NCBI RefSeq assembly: GCF_017888565.1
Contig: NZ_JAGHFX010000030.1
Location: 42,043 to 106,042 of the forward strand
From: Clostridium sp.
GTDB lineage: Bacteria; Bacillota; Clostridia; Clostridiales; Clostridiaceae
DNA: 64,000 nucleotides
Reading direction: 5' to 3'
The position numbers and the translations under genes were made by a program. This document shows, piece after piece, positions 37,985-48,275 of this stretch (positions within the stretch are counted from its first letter, which is position 1; each line of letters begins with the position of its first letter). The notes beneath the pieces were generated by a model. The model was not told the DNA's origin and did not search any database. It saw only the letters and a list, made by a program, of their open reading frames with translations.

Positions 37985-40900
37985 CTATATAAATCCTTCT
38001 TCTTTATCTTTCCCACTCTTCATTTTAGAAGTTATCTCATCACTAACTAATTTAACTATTTTTGATACTAATGAGTTCTCTGCTATTAAAAGCATAGATA
38101 TATTAATACCATACTTATTATTAATTAAATTTATAAATTGAACAGCATTTAAAGAGTTTCCTCCCAACTTAAAAAAATCATCTTCAAATTTTATACTTTC
38201 AATATTTAAAACTTTCTGCAATATTTCAATAACCTCTATAGATGTATTCTCATAGTAATCTTCTTCTGACTCATTTTCATTAATAGTTTTATCTATAGAA
38301 TCAATCTTAGAATAATGTGTATTATTAGTACCAACTTCAGATTTAATTCTATATTTACTATTTTCAAAGAAAATACTTGTGTTAATATTAAGACTAGTAT
38401 TAGCATTAAAAACTATTTCAAATAACTCAATATAATCGCTAAACATCTCATCTAATAAACCTTCTGGAAATATTTCATCAACTGAATCCCATATTATCTT
38501 AAGATTCCCAGCTTCCTCAACCACTTGATGATCAAGCCAAACTTGCGGAGTTTGAGAAATATTATAAACAAGCTCTCCTATCCAACTGTCCTTTCTCTTC
38601 TGATCCAAACCTAATCCACTTGTAAATACTATCGGCATTAAAGATCCTTTTTCATTATTTCTTTTCAGTCTTAATTCTCTTCCAAACTCTACAGCACTAT
38701 ATAATCTATGGTTAATATCTTCTGTTAATTGTTTTTGCAAACTTTTAGCCTTACTAATTAGGGTATTATCCTTAGTATTCTTAACCTCTAAAAAAGTTAA
38801 AGTTGTAAAGTCTCCGACAATATCATTAATTTTAGGATGAATTTGTTCTCTACTAAATTGTGTGATATTTAACACAAATTCTTTGTTTAAACTATATTTT
38901 CGTAAAACTTCTGAAAATATAGTAATCAAAAATATTGTAGGAGTAATATTATTCTCCCTTGCTACTTTTTTCAATTTCTCCCATTTAGCACATTCAATAA
39001 TTTTTTCTCTTCTCTTAAAAATCTGATTTTTTATTTCATATTCTGATTTTATAAATTCAAATTTAGGAGCTTCTAAAAAATCATCTATTCTGCTTAGCCA
39101 ATAGTTTTTATCTTCTTCATATTTTGAAGATTTTTTCATCTTCTCAAGAGTTAAAACATAATCTCTAAATGAAACTCCTGGATTTTTCAAAATAAAGTTT
39201 TCATTATCATATCTTTCTTTTAATTCACCTAAAATATGAAACATACTCCATCCATCCAAAATAATATTATCAAAACTTATATGCAATCTTAGTTTATTGT
39301 CACTCAAAATACTTACCTTGAATTTAAATAATGGCCACTTATCAGTCTTTAAAATTTCATGAGACATCTCTTCTCTAATTCCCATTAATACCACTTTTTG
39401 CTCATCTTTTTCAAAAGATGAAATGTCATTAATAATTAATATAAATGGTGGAACATTATTTAATATTTGCTGTTTTCCATTTTTTAAAATAATAGCTCTA
39501 AGCATATCATGTTCCCTTATCATATTATTGATAATCTTTTGTAGTCTTTCTACCTTTACTTCAAAACAATCTAGTTCAAAATAACAGTGAGTCGAAACCG
39601 AACCTAAAGAATATGCTCCACTTCTTCCAATCCAATATGCAAATTGTACATCAGTTAAGTTGAATGGTTCATATTTATTTTTAAAATCTAATTGTAAACC
39701 CTCTTCAGTGTTTAAACAGTTAATCTCCTTATTCTCGTCTATAAAACTAGCTAACTCTTTTAATACAGGATGACTAAATACATCTCCTATAGAAATTTCA
39801 ATATTTAATTTTTCTTTTACTTTAGCTATCAACTTTGTTGCCATCAATGAATCTCCACCTACATAAAAATAGTTTGAGTTTAAACTAATTTCGTCTTTTA
39901 ATAATATTTCTTTCCATATTTCAATCAAAATTTTTGTAGTTTCATCACTAACTTCCATTTGATCTTCATATTCTAATGTTTTATACTTGTATTCATTGTT
40001 AACAATTAATTCTTTAAGTTTTTTTCTATCTACTTTTCCATTTTTATTTAAAGGAATTTGTTCAATTTCTATGAATTCATGAGGAATCATATATTCGGGA
40101 ACTCTATCTTTTAGTAATATCTTTAAATCTTCTGATGAAAATAAACATTTTGCTTTCCTTCCAATAAATAGAAAATTACCTGTCTCTTCAATTTTTCCAT
40201 AATCTGAAATATAAATCTCTTCTATTCTATTATCACAAAAAATATTTTTTATAAACTCTCGATTAGGAATGATATTTCCTTCTTGTCTACTTAAATCAAA
40301 ATTTTCAAATCCTCTTTCAAGTATTGCAGCATTTATTTCACACAAAAGAGAGTTATCATTAATTTCAGTTCCTATTATAAATCCTTCATCTACTATAATA
40401 TTCTTAATTTCCTTAACCTTTTTAGCTATATCATTAAAACGGTGTAAGGAATTATAAAGTATCACTAAGTCAAATTGTTTTTCTTTAAAAACCTGTGAAA
40501 GATTATCTTCTAAATTTACCTTTTTAAATTCAAAAATATCATATTTAGATTCAATATTTTCAAACTCATCTTTAAAAAATAGTGAATTATCGCAATATAT
40601 ATATTGAGAAACTTTTAGTTCAATCTCTTCTAGTATTGACTTTGTAAACTTAGCATCTCTACCACCTAGCTCTAATATTCTCAATGTTTCTTTTTGTTTA
40701 TTAAATAATTTTCCTACTATTTCCATAATTCTTTGAATATTTTTATCATAATTTTTTAAAGTTCTTAAAAAATCTATAGGACTTAATTTAAAATCTTTAT
40801 TGAAAAATACATCAATAGCATCTTTTTTCCCTTGTAATATATTTAATATTTCAGATTTTAATAACCCTAAATTATAAATCTCTCTAGTATCTTCTTGTAA

Positions 40901-43900
40901 AATATTATTTAATATCTCACTTTCTTTATTTAACGAGTATTTACCTTCATTAAAATTTATAACTGTATATTTTTCTAAAATTAATAGCCAACGTAAAATC
41001 AATTTTTCATATTCTACTTTGATACAACCTATTTCAATAATCTCTGAAAAAGTGTAGCAATTATTTTCTTTAAACAAACCTATCTCACTAAATATACTTA
41101 ATATAGTACTTATTACAAATATATTTGTTTTCTCCAAATAAGTTCTATAATTTTCATATTTAACTTTCGTATTGATAATCTCTTCTTTTAATATATTACT
41201 AGACTCTGATAATTTTCCATTATCATTTAAATTAGGTTCAATAAAAGCAGTTAATTGTTCATTTGCACCAATTTTTAAAACTTCTACAATTACATTCTTA
41301 ACATTAGGATTTTTTAAAATAGAGTCTTCTATCTCTCCAAGCTCTATTCTGTGACCTTTTATCTTAACTTGATTGTCAACTCTTCCTAAAAATTCAATTG
41401 TTCCATCATTCCAAGTTCTCCCCATATCCCCTGTTTTATACCACTTAATACCATCAATTTGTATGAATTTATTTTTAGTTAATTTTTTATCACCTATATA
41501 TCCTTTAGCAACACCTACTCCACCTATTATAAGTTCTCCCTTTACATAATTTGGACAAACCCTTCCTAAATCATCTATTACTCTATAAACTTGATTTTTC
41601 AACGCACTTCCATATGGAACAGAAATCCAATCATTAGGTATCTCTTTCGGTATATTAATATAGTTTGACCAAATAGATGCTTCTGTTGCTCCACCCATCC
41701 CTACCACTATAGAGTTTTTACTTCTACTATAAAATCTTCCTGGCAATGTTGTTGCTATCCAATCCCCAGAAAGTAATACCGTCTTAATTGGAAGATATAT
41801 ATCTTTTCCTTCTGCCATAGTAATAAGCATATCAAAAATAATAGGAACAGAATTCCATAAGGTAACATCATATTTTTCTATTAGTTTTATCCAAACATCA
41901 GGATCTTTAAAGTTATGATCATTTAATGTTATAACTGTCCCTCCTACTGACAATAATCCAAATATATCATACACAGATAAATCAAAATCAATAGCTGAAA
42001 CCATAATAATAGTATCATTACTGCATATATTATATTTTTTATTTATATCTATTATCGTATTTATAACACTATTATGAGCAATTTCTACTCCTTTGGGAAT
42101 TCCTGTAGTTCCTGATGTCATAATTACATATGCTGTATCAAAACAACTTATTTCTACAGGGTATTTTATACTCTTTATATTTTCTAAATCATCAATGTCA
42201 ACTAACATTATTTTATCTTCATAAAGCGATAAACTTTTTATTACATTTTCATCACTTAAGACATGTTTAATACCTATTTGTTTATAAATTTTATTTCTTC
42301 TTCCTTTCGGTTGATTAATTCCTATAGGTACATATGCAGCTCCTGAAAATAAGATTGCAAGTATTCCAATAATTTGTTTATATCCTCTATGTAAAGTAAT
42401 ACCAACATAATCTCCTTTATTCACTCCATTTGATATCAATTTAGAGGCAATTAATAGCGCCATATCATATACTTCTTTATATGTTATCTTTCGTTCTATT
42501 TCCGTATCTATAATTGCAATATTGTCGGGATATTTATTTACCATTTCAATAAAGTCATTGTATAATGTTTTTTTAGGATATTCTAAAGGTAAAATATTTT
42601 TAAAATCTTTTTCCCTAACTTCCTTTTGACTTTCAGTTAATACATCATATACTTTATCCCAATTATCATTCTCAATTAAACGATATAATAGTTCATAGAA
42701 AGCATCAAACATATCATCAATCATTCCTTCATGATATAATTCATCTACTACATCCCAACACAATATAAGTTCTCCATTTACCACATAAGTTTGAAAATCA
42801 AGCCAAACCTGCGGTGTCTGTGAAATCATATATGTGATTTCTCCAAGTACTTTTTTAGATTTTTCAGTTTCTAATGGATAATCAATATTACATGCAAATA
42901 CTATAGGTGCAATATTTATATTTTTACCTACTTCCTTATAAATATCTCTTTGTACTTTTACTCCTGAGTAAGAACTATGCGAAACATTTTCTAAAAATGT
43001 TCTAGATATAGTTCTTATTTTTTCAAGTAATGTTTCATTTTCTTTTCGTTCACACTCAACCAATAATAAACTTGTAAAATCAGCTATCATATTTTTTATA
43101 TTTGCATTTTCAGTTTCTCGATTAAATAAAGGAATATTAATTACAAATTTATCTTGATTTATCCATCTTTCAATAATCATGGAATAGCAAGTTAGAAGCA
43201 CCATTGAAGGAGTAACCTTATATTTTGCAGCTTTTTCTTTCATAATTTTCCATGAAAATTTATCTAATACCTTTCTTCTTCTCGAAAATATTGTTTTATC
43301 TATTAGTTCTGCTTTTTTCTTTAATGGCAAATTAGGTGACTCTTTTGGAAATGTTAAAACCTTATTTTTCCAGAATTCCTCATCCTCTTTCATAGTTTGT
43401 TCATCAAATTTTCTATTCTTTAAATAATCTTTAAAGGTATAATCAGATGATTCTAAGATTAGTTCATCATTATATATCTTAGATAATTCATCAATTAAAA
43501 TATTCAAACTCATTACATCGGCAACAAGTAAGTCAACATCTAAAAATATTCTATACTTATTTTCAGGTAATATTGCAATATTAAGTCCTGCAACTTCTCC
43601 TTCTTTAACCTTTAACTTTCTATGAGATAACTTTTTTCTAATTTCTAAAAGTCTATTTTCTAATTCATTCTCTTTAAATAACCTAAAATCATATACACTT
43701 ATATCTTCTGAAAATGGAACTTTCATTATTTGTTGCGTACCATTATCATTAAACTTAACTCTTAACATAGGATTAAAATATTGTAATTTATTCCATGAAC
43801 TTTTAAGTTTATCTACTTTTATATTTGCACCATCTATCTCTAAATAAGCATGACAACCAATACCACCAAGTACTTGATTATCTTCTCTACCAATTAAATA

Positions 43901-44212
43901 AGCATATTGAATATCAGTTAGCGGAAATTCATCATATAAATTTTCTTCTTTTGATAACCTTTTTTTATTTACCTTTATTGGTGTATTTTCAATTAAATCC
44001 TCCCATTTTTCTATTGTAGGACTTTCCATTAATTTCGCAAAAGGTATGATAAATCCAAGTTTTCTTAACCCTCCTGATATTTTCATTACCTGAATTGAAC
44101 TTAAACCTTTTTGGATAAGATTATCTCTTATGTCTATAGAAATATTTAATTCTTCTTTTATAGCCTTTTTTATATTATCTATAGCTTTTTCTCTTAATAT
44201 TTTTTCATCCAT
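37985..44212 (-). CDS. NRPS1, HMWP2-like: ArCP-Cy-A(MT-like)-PCP-Cy-PCP
   Basis: 2075 residues, close to HMWP2/Irp2. The aryl carrier domain is at 1-75 with its phosphopantetheine Ser39 in GLSSIQ. Cy1 (95-520) has DLLVADVMS at 227-235. The A domain starts near 545 with MTSGTTGIPKG at about 697 and cysteine-like specificity residues D-L-Y-N-L-S-M-I-W. The embedded methyltransferase-like region (about 1150) has a degenerate LELGGRD and may be an epimerase or dead. PCP1 has GGDSL; Cy2 has DNIILDGWS; PCP2 has GGNSL. The second module has no A domain, so one A loads both carriers, as in HMWP2. The product is aryl-thiazoline-thiazoline. Confidence 0.94.
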   Translation of the reverse strand: MDEKILREKAIDNIKKAIKEELNISIDIRDNLIQKGLSSIQVMKISGGLRKLGFIIPFAKLMESPTIEKWEDLIENTPIKVNKKRLSKEENLYDEFPLTDIQYAYLIGREDNQVLGGIGCHAYLEIDGANIKVDKLKSSWNKLQYFNPMLRVKFNDNGTQQIMKVPFSEDISVYDFRLFKENELENRLLEIRKKLSHRKLKVKEGEVAGLNIAILPENKYRIFLDVDLLVADVMSLNILIDELSKIYNDELILESSDYTFKDYLKNRKFDEQTMKEDEEFWKNKVLTFPKESPNLPLKKKAELIDKTIFSRRRKVLDKFSWKIMKEKAAKYKVTPSMVLLTCYSMIIERWINQDKFVINIPLFNRETENANIKNMIADFTSLLLVECERKENETLLEKIRTISRTFLENVSHSSYSGVKVQRDIYKEVGKNINIAPIVFACNIDYPLETEKSKKVLGEITYMISQTPQVWLDFQTYVVNGELILCWDVVDELYHEGMIDDMFDAFYELLYRLIENDNWDKVYDVLTESQKEVREKDFKNILPLEYPKKTLYNDFIEMVNKYPDNIAIIDTEIERKITYKEVYDMALLIASKLISNGVNKGDYVGITLHRGYKQIIGILAILFSGAAYVPIGINQPKGRRNKIYKQIGIKHVLSDENVIKSLSLYEDKIMLVDIDDLENIKSIKYPVEISCFDTAYVIMTSGTTGIPKGVEIAHNSVINTIIDINKKYNICSNDTIIMVSAIDFDLSVYDIFGLLSVGGTVITLNDHNFKDPDVWIKLIEKYDVTLWNSVPIIFDMLITMAEGKDIYLPIKTVLLSGDWIATTLPGRFYSRSKNSIVVGMGGATEASIWSNYINIPKEIPNDWISVPYGSALKNQVYRVIDDLGRVCPNYVKGELIIGGVGVAKGYIGDKKLTKNKFIQIDGIKWYKTGDMGRTWNDGTIEFLGRVDNQVKIKGHRIELGEIEDSILKNPNVKNVIVEVLKIGANEQLTAFIEPNLNDNGKLSESSNILKEEIINTKVKYENYRTYLEKTNIFVISTILSIFSEIGLFKENNCYTFSEIIEIGCIKVEYEKLILRWLLILEKYTVINFNEGKYSLNKESEILNNILQEDTREIYNLGLLKSEILNILQGKKDAIDVFFNKDFKLSPIDFLRTLKNYDKNIQRIMEIVGKLFNKQKETLRILELGGRDAKFTKSILEEIELKVSQYIYCDNSLFFKDEFENIESKYDIFEFKKVNLEDNLSQVFKEKQFDLVILYNSLHRFNDIAKKVKEIKNIIVDEGFIIGTEINDNSLLCEINAAILERGFENFDLSRQEGNIIPNREFIKNIFCDNRIEEIYISDYGKIEETGNFLFIGRKAKCLFSSEDLKILLKDRVPEYMIPHEFIEIEQIPLNKNGKVDRKKLKELIVNNEYKYKTLEYEDQMEVSDETTKILIEIWKEILLKDEISLNSNYFYVGGDSLMATKLIAKVKEKLNIEISIGDVFSHPVLKELASFIDENKEINCLNTEEGLQLDFKNKYEPFNLTDVQFAYWIGRSGAYSLGSVSTHCYFELDCFEVKVERLQKIINNMIREHDMLRAIILKNGKQQILNNVPPFILIINDISSFEKDEQKVVLMGIREEMSHEILKTDKWPLFKFKVSILSDNKLRLHISFDNIILDGWSMFHILGELKERYDNENFILKNPGVSFRDYVLTLEKMKKSSKYEEDKNYWLSRIDDFLEAPKFEFIKSEYEIKNQIFKRREKIIECAKWEKLKKVARENNITPTIFLITIFSEVLRKYSLNKEFVLNITQFSREQIHPKINDIVGDFTTLTFLEVKNTKDNTLISKAKSLQKQLTEDINHRLYSAVEFGRELRLKRNNEKGSLMPIVFTSGLGLDQKRKDSWIGELVYNISQTPQVWLDHQVVEEAGNLKIIWDSVDEIFPEGLLDEMFSDYIELFEIVFNANTSLNINTSIFFENSKYRIKSEVGTNNTHYSKIDSIDKTINENESEEDYYENTSIEVIEILQKVLNIESIKFEDDFFKLGGNSLNAVQFINLINNKYGINISMLLIAENSLVSKIVKLVSDEITSKMKSGKDKEEGFI

Positions 44213-44231
44213 TCTAACTGACCTCCTTATT

Positions 44232-45824
44232 TTACAAAACTAACTCTATTAACCTACTCTTATCTATTTTCCCAACACTTGTAAGCGGCCAACTTTCAAC
44301 ATATTTTACTATATCAGGCATTTTAAAATGTGCTAAGCCATTTTTCTTAAGGTAATCTCTTATTTCATCTAAATTAATTTCTTCATTTCTTTTTATTATA
44401 AATACTCCTATTTTCTCTCCTAATATTTCATCAGGAACTCCTACTACTTGTACTTCTATAATATCTTTATGTTTTAGTAAAACCTCTTCTATTTCAGAAG
44501 GTATTATTTTTTCTCCAGCTCTATTAATCATCTCTTTTAATCTTCCAACAATCTGATAATTACCATTTTTCAACTTCTTTGCTTTATCCCCTGTTTTAAA
44601 GTAACAGTCTTCAGTAACACAATTTACATTCACTTCTTTCAAATTATAATAACCATAAATAGTATATGGACCTCTAACAATTAACTCTCCATATTCTCCA
44701 TCTGGAACTTCTTCTCCATTATCATCAATAATTTTAATTTCATCATATTTACTAATTGGTTTACCTTGTGTTTTATATATTATATCTATATCATCCTCTA
44801 GGTCAGTACAACATATTAGTCCTTCTGCTATCCCAAAAATTTGTTGTAATTTACAATTAAAAACATTTTTTATTCTTTCAGCTGTAATTGAATCTAAAAC
44901 AGATCCACCTACCTGTAAAACTTTTAGTGAGGATAGGTCATATTCCTCTATTTTTAAAAATTCCATACACATATTTGCCATAGCAGGAACTAGCCCTGTA
45001 ATTGTAACTTCTTCATCTTCAATAAGAGGTATAATTTCATCAGGACTTGTAGTTGGACAAATAACAACTCTTCCACCATATATTAATGTGCCTATAACTC
45101 CAGGACATCCTAAAGGAAAGTTATGAGCTATAGGTAAAGATACTAGATAAACTGTATCTTTATTCATTTTACATATTTTCCCACACTCTTTTGCTACATA
45201 TAAATAATCTGTATGTCTTCTTGGTATTAATTTAGGAATTCCAGTTGTTCCACCTGATAATAATAATAACCCAATATCTTTGTAACTCGCTTTATTCTTT
45301 TTACTGTCAGAAATTCTATTTCCCCACCTTAAATTATAAAAACTCTTATACTCTTCTTTTTCTCCTAGTATGAATACGTTTATTTTTTTATCAATTTCGT
45401 TTTGTATTTCTCTAATCATATCTATATAAGAAAACCCCAAATATTTATCTTTAGCAATATAAGCCTTAGCTTCTGACTTTTCTAATATTCCTTTTATTTC
45501 TCTTTTCCTATGAGCTGGAAGTCCCATAATTGGAATAGCTCCAACTTTAAAAAGAGCAAATGAAATAATAATAAATTCTGCACAATTAGGTAATTGTAAC
45601 AAGACTTTGTCCCCTTTATTAATTCCATTATTCAGCAACCCTTCTGCATAATGATCTACTTCTTCATTTAATTTTTTGTAAGTTAACTCAATATCTTCAT
45701 CTATAACTGCAATTTTATTCTTATATTTTTCACTCCACCTCTCTAAAGCTTCCCCCAATGTAATATGTTCCCATATATTTTCATCATAATACTTTTCTAA
45801 CTGTTCTCTTATTTTAAAATTCAT
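44232..45824 (-). CDS. Salicyl-AMP ligase (YbtE/PchD/EntE family)
   Basis: 530 residues, a stand-alone adenylating enzyme. The ATP-binding loop is LSGGTTGIPK, the A5 region IFGIAEGLI, the hinge GRLKEMINRAGEK and the catalytic C-terminal Lys in GKIDKSR. It activates an aryl acid and loads it on the aryl carrier domain of NRPS1, encoded 19 bases downstream. Salicylate is favoured over 2,3-dihydroxybenzoate because the locus has a salicylate synthase and no EntA/EntB-type genes. Confidence 0.92.
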   Translation of the reverse strand: MNFKIREQLEKYYDENIWEHITLGEALERWSEKYKNKIAVIDEDIELTYKKLNEEVDHYAEGLLNNGINKGDKVLLQLPNCAEFIIISFALFKVGAIPIMGLPAHRKREIKGILEKSEAKAYIAKDKYLGFSYIDMIREIQNEIDKKINVFILGEKEEYKSFYNLRWGNRISDSKKNKASYKDIGLLLLSGGTTGIPKLIPRRHTDYLYVAKECGKICKMNKDTVYLVSLPIAHNFPLGCPGVIGTLIYGGRVVICPTTSPDEIIPLIEDEEVTITGLVPAMANMCMEFLKIEEYDLSSLKVLQVGGSVLDSITAERIKNVFNCKLQQIFGIAEGLICCTDLEDDIDIIYKTQGKPISKYDEIKIIDDNGEEVPDGEYGELIVRGPYTIYGYYNLKEVNVNCVTEDCYFKTGDKAKKLKNGNYQIVGRLKEMINRAGEKIIPSEIEEVLLKHKDIIEVQVVGVPDEILGEKIGVFIIKRNEEINLDEIRDYLKKNGLAHFKMPDIVKYVESWPLTSVGKIDKSRLIELVL

Positions 45825-45836
45825 AATTTTCCTCCA

Positions 45837-46502
45837 TTAAAAGCATATAGCTACCGAATAATCATCATTAATTTCTTTAATTTCAAAAGTTTTAGTCTTA
45901 TTCTTGTCTTTTAATATCCCCCTATTATTAGTAATCTCAATAATTTCTATAGATCTTAAATCCTGAATCAAACCTATTCCTTTGTATTTTAGATAAGCCT
46001 CTTTTGCTACCCAATACTTATAAAAATCTATAACCGTATTTATTTTTTCATTTTTGTTAAATGAATAATTTACAATATCTTTATAGTTAAAGTTTTTTTC
46101 CATATATTCTATATCTACCCCTACATCATTTATCGATAATGCAATTGCTATCGCTCCTTTAGTATGAGATATATTAAACTTTATTCCCATCTTATTTTTA
46201 ATATATGGTTTTTTATAATTCGTATAATTCCATACTACATCCTTCCCTTCAACTCTTAAAATACTTGAAAATATTCTATTTATAATTCCATGTGATAAAA
46301 GATAGTTATTGCGATCCATCTGTTTATAATAATTATTCTTTTCCCGAATTTGCTCACTACTTAAATAAGTTTCTATAATATTTTCATCTCTCAATATTGT
46401 TATGTTAGCAATTATAAGAACTACTTTATTATCACATGTCTGCTTAATAACATCATTAAAATCAAATCTTTTAAAATTAGTAAATCTATATGTTTTTATC
46501 AT
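45837..46502 (-). CDS. 4'-phosphopantetheinyl transferase (Sfp type, YbtD-like)
   Basis: 221 residues. The magnesium-binding GVDIEYM and the catalytic WVAKEAYLKYKG motifs of Sfp-type transferases are both present. It attaches the phosphopantetheine arm to the four carrier domains of the two NRPS proteins. It directly abuts the type II thioesterase gene with no gap, so the two are translationally coupled. Confidence 0.93.
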   Translation of the reverse strand: MIKTYRFTNFKRFDFNDVIKQTCDNKVVLIIANITILRDENIIETYLSSEQIREKNNYYKQMDRNNYLLSHGIINRIFSSILRVEGKDVVWNYTNYKKPYIKNKMGIKFNISHTKGAIAIALSINDVGVDIEYMEKNFNYKDIVNYSFNKNEKINTVIDFYKYWVAKEAYLKYKGIGLIQDLRSIEIIEITNNRGILKDKNKTKTFEIKEINDDYSVAICF

Positions 46503-47243
46503 TTATTTTCCTCTAATTAATTTATTAATTTCATTAGTTACCTTTTCTGTATTTGTATTAATAAACATATGACCACCTTCAATATATGTATAAGTAAACT
46601 CCTTATTGGTGTAATCTTTCCATTTCTTAAATTCCTTTATAGTAAGCTCTTTATCTTCAGTACCCATAAATCCATGTATTGGAATATCCAATTTTGTTAT
46701 ATTCTCATTTACATATGTTTCATCGATTATGAAATCCGCTCTAAGCATTGGAATAAACAAACTCATAATTTCAATATTTTCTATTATTTCAATTGGTGTT
46801 CCTGAAAATCTATTAATTTCTTTTATAAATTCTCTATCCTCTAAATTATAAATTGGTTTTTTTTCTTTATAGCAAGGTGCTCTTCCCGCTGAAACTATTA
46901 TTCCTTTAGGCTGAGGTAAACCCTTTGAAATAATTTTTAATGTAAGTTCATAAACAATTTTAGTTCCAAAACTATGACCAAATAGATAATAAGGTTTATT
47001 ATCCGATATTATTACTTTAAATTCTTCAAATATTTTTTCTAAAAGAGTATTAAATTCATTAATAGGAGTTTCTGACATTCTATTTTCTCTTCCTGGATAC
47101 TGTGCTGCATAAAGTTTTATGTCTTTAAAGAACTCTTTCCAATTTCTAAAAATTGATACCCCACCTCCTGCATATGGAAATAAAATCAATTTTATATTTT
47201 CACATTTAATATCTTTATTTATTACTTCAAACCATTTCTCCAT
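46503..47243 (-). CDS. Type II thioesterase (YbtT-like)
   Basis: 246 residues, alpha/beta hydrolase. It has the opening LILFPYAGGG, the YPGRE segment and nucleophile Ser in GHSFG, with the His in EGGHMF. Type II thioesterases clear misloaded or stalled carrier domains. It belongs to the siderophore operon between the DAHP synthase and the PPTase. Confidence 0.92.
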   Translation of the reverse strand: MEKWFEVINKDIKCENIKLILFPYAGGGVSIFRNWKEFFKDIKLYAAQYPGRENRMSETPINEFNTLLEKIFEEFKVIISDNKPYYLFGHSFGTKIVYELTLKIISKGLPQPKGIIVSAGRAPCYKEKKPIYNLEDREFIKEINRFSGTPIEIIENIEIMSLFIPMLRADFIIDETYVNENITKLDIPIHGFMGTEDKELTIKEFKKWKDYTNKEFTYTYIEGGHMFINTNTEKVTNEINKLIRGK

Positions 47244-47261
47244 AATTATTTCCTCACTTAT

Positions 47262-48236
47262 TTAAATTTTTTTATGTCTATTTATTATAGATTGAAGTTC
47301 TTTTGGACAAATACTTTGTTTCCCATCACTCCATGCAGCATCAGGATTATTACAAGTTTCTATAATAACACCATCTGCACCAGCTGAAATTGAAGAATCA
47401 ACCATAGGAGATATTAATGTTCTTTTTCCTGTTGCATGACTTGGATCTGAAATTATTGGTAAATGACTTAATTCTTTCAAAAGAGCTATTGTTGCAATAT
47501 CCATTATATTTCGAGTAGATGTATCATAATTTCTTATCCCTCTTTCACAAAGAATAACCTTTTCATTTCCTTCAAGCATAATATATTCTGCGCTTAATAA
47601 GAACTCATTAACACTCGCACTAAGACCTCTTTTTAATAATATAGGTTTGTCTACTTTCCCAAGCTCTTTAATTAATGGATAATTATACATATTCCTTGTT
47701 CCTACCTGTAAAATATCAACCTTATCTATCATATAATCCAAATCTCTAACATCTAAAATCTCTGTTATTACAGGCATATCTAGTTCCTTTCCTATTTTAT
47801 AAAGAATGTCTACACCTTCTTTGCCGAGTCCTTGAAATTCATAAGGTGACGTTCTAGGTTTAAATGCACCTCCTCTTAATACATCTGCTCCACTTTCCTT
47901 TACCTTAATTGCTATTTCTCGTAAAGTATCTTCTTTCTCAACAGAACATGGCCCTGCTATAAAGACAGGTCTACCATTACCTATCTCAATATCATTAACT
48001 TTTATTATACTTTTTTCTTTATAATTTTTCGTAGCTAAATAACCGTTTTCCAAAGATATACTTTCAGTACTTTTAAATGTTAATTCCTTATTCTCTATCC
48101 ACTCTTTTAAGGTTTCATCAAATACGTTAATTAAATAGTAATTTGAAATTTTTAAATTTAAATAATCTACTTTATATTCATCTAAAAAACGCCTACATTT
48201 TAAATAATCACTTTTATTTTTAAAAACATAGTGCAT
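47262..48236 (-). CDS. DAHP synthase with N-terminal regulatory domain
   Basis: 324 residues. The catalytic barrel carries FIAGPCSVE, LRGGAFKPRTSPYEFQG and the C-terminal SDPSHATGKR; this is the AroA type I-beta (KDO8P-like) class. The first 60 residues form a ferredoxin-like domain like the regulatory domain of Thermotoga DAHP synthase. It catalyses the first shikimate-pathway step. Placing it next to a salicylate synthase suggests it boosts chorismate supply when iron is scarce. Confidence 0.93.
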   Translation of the reverse strand: MHYVFKNKSDYLKCRRFLDEYKVDYLNLKISNYYLINVFDETLKEWIENKELTFKSTESISLENGYLATKNYKEKSIIKVNDIEIGNGRPVFIAGPCSVEKEDTLREIAIKVKESGADVLRGGAFKPRTSPYEFQGLGKEGVDILYKIGKELDMPVITEILDVRDLDYMIDKVDILQVGTRNMYNYPLIKELGKVDKPILLKRGLSASVNEFLLSAEYIMLEGNEKVILCERGIRNYDTSTRNIMDIATIALLKELSHLPIISDPSHATGKRTLISPMVDSSISAGADGVIIETCNNPDAAWSDGKQSICPKELQSIINRHKKI

Positions 48237-48275
48237 CCATTCACCACCTTTACTTTTTTATTAAATAAATTAACA

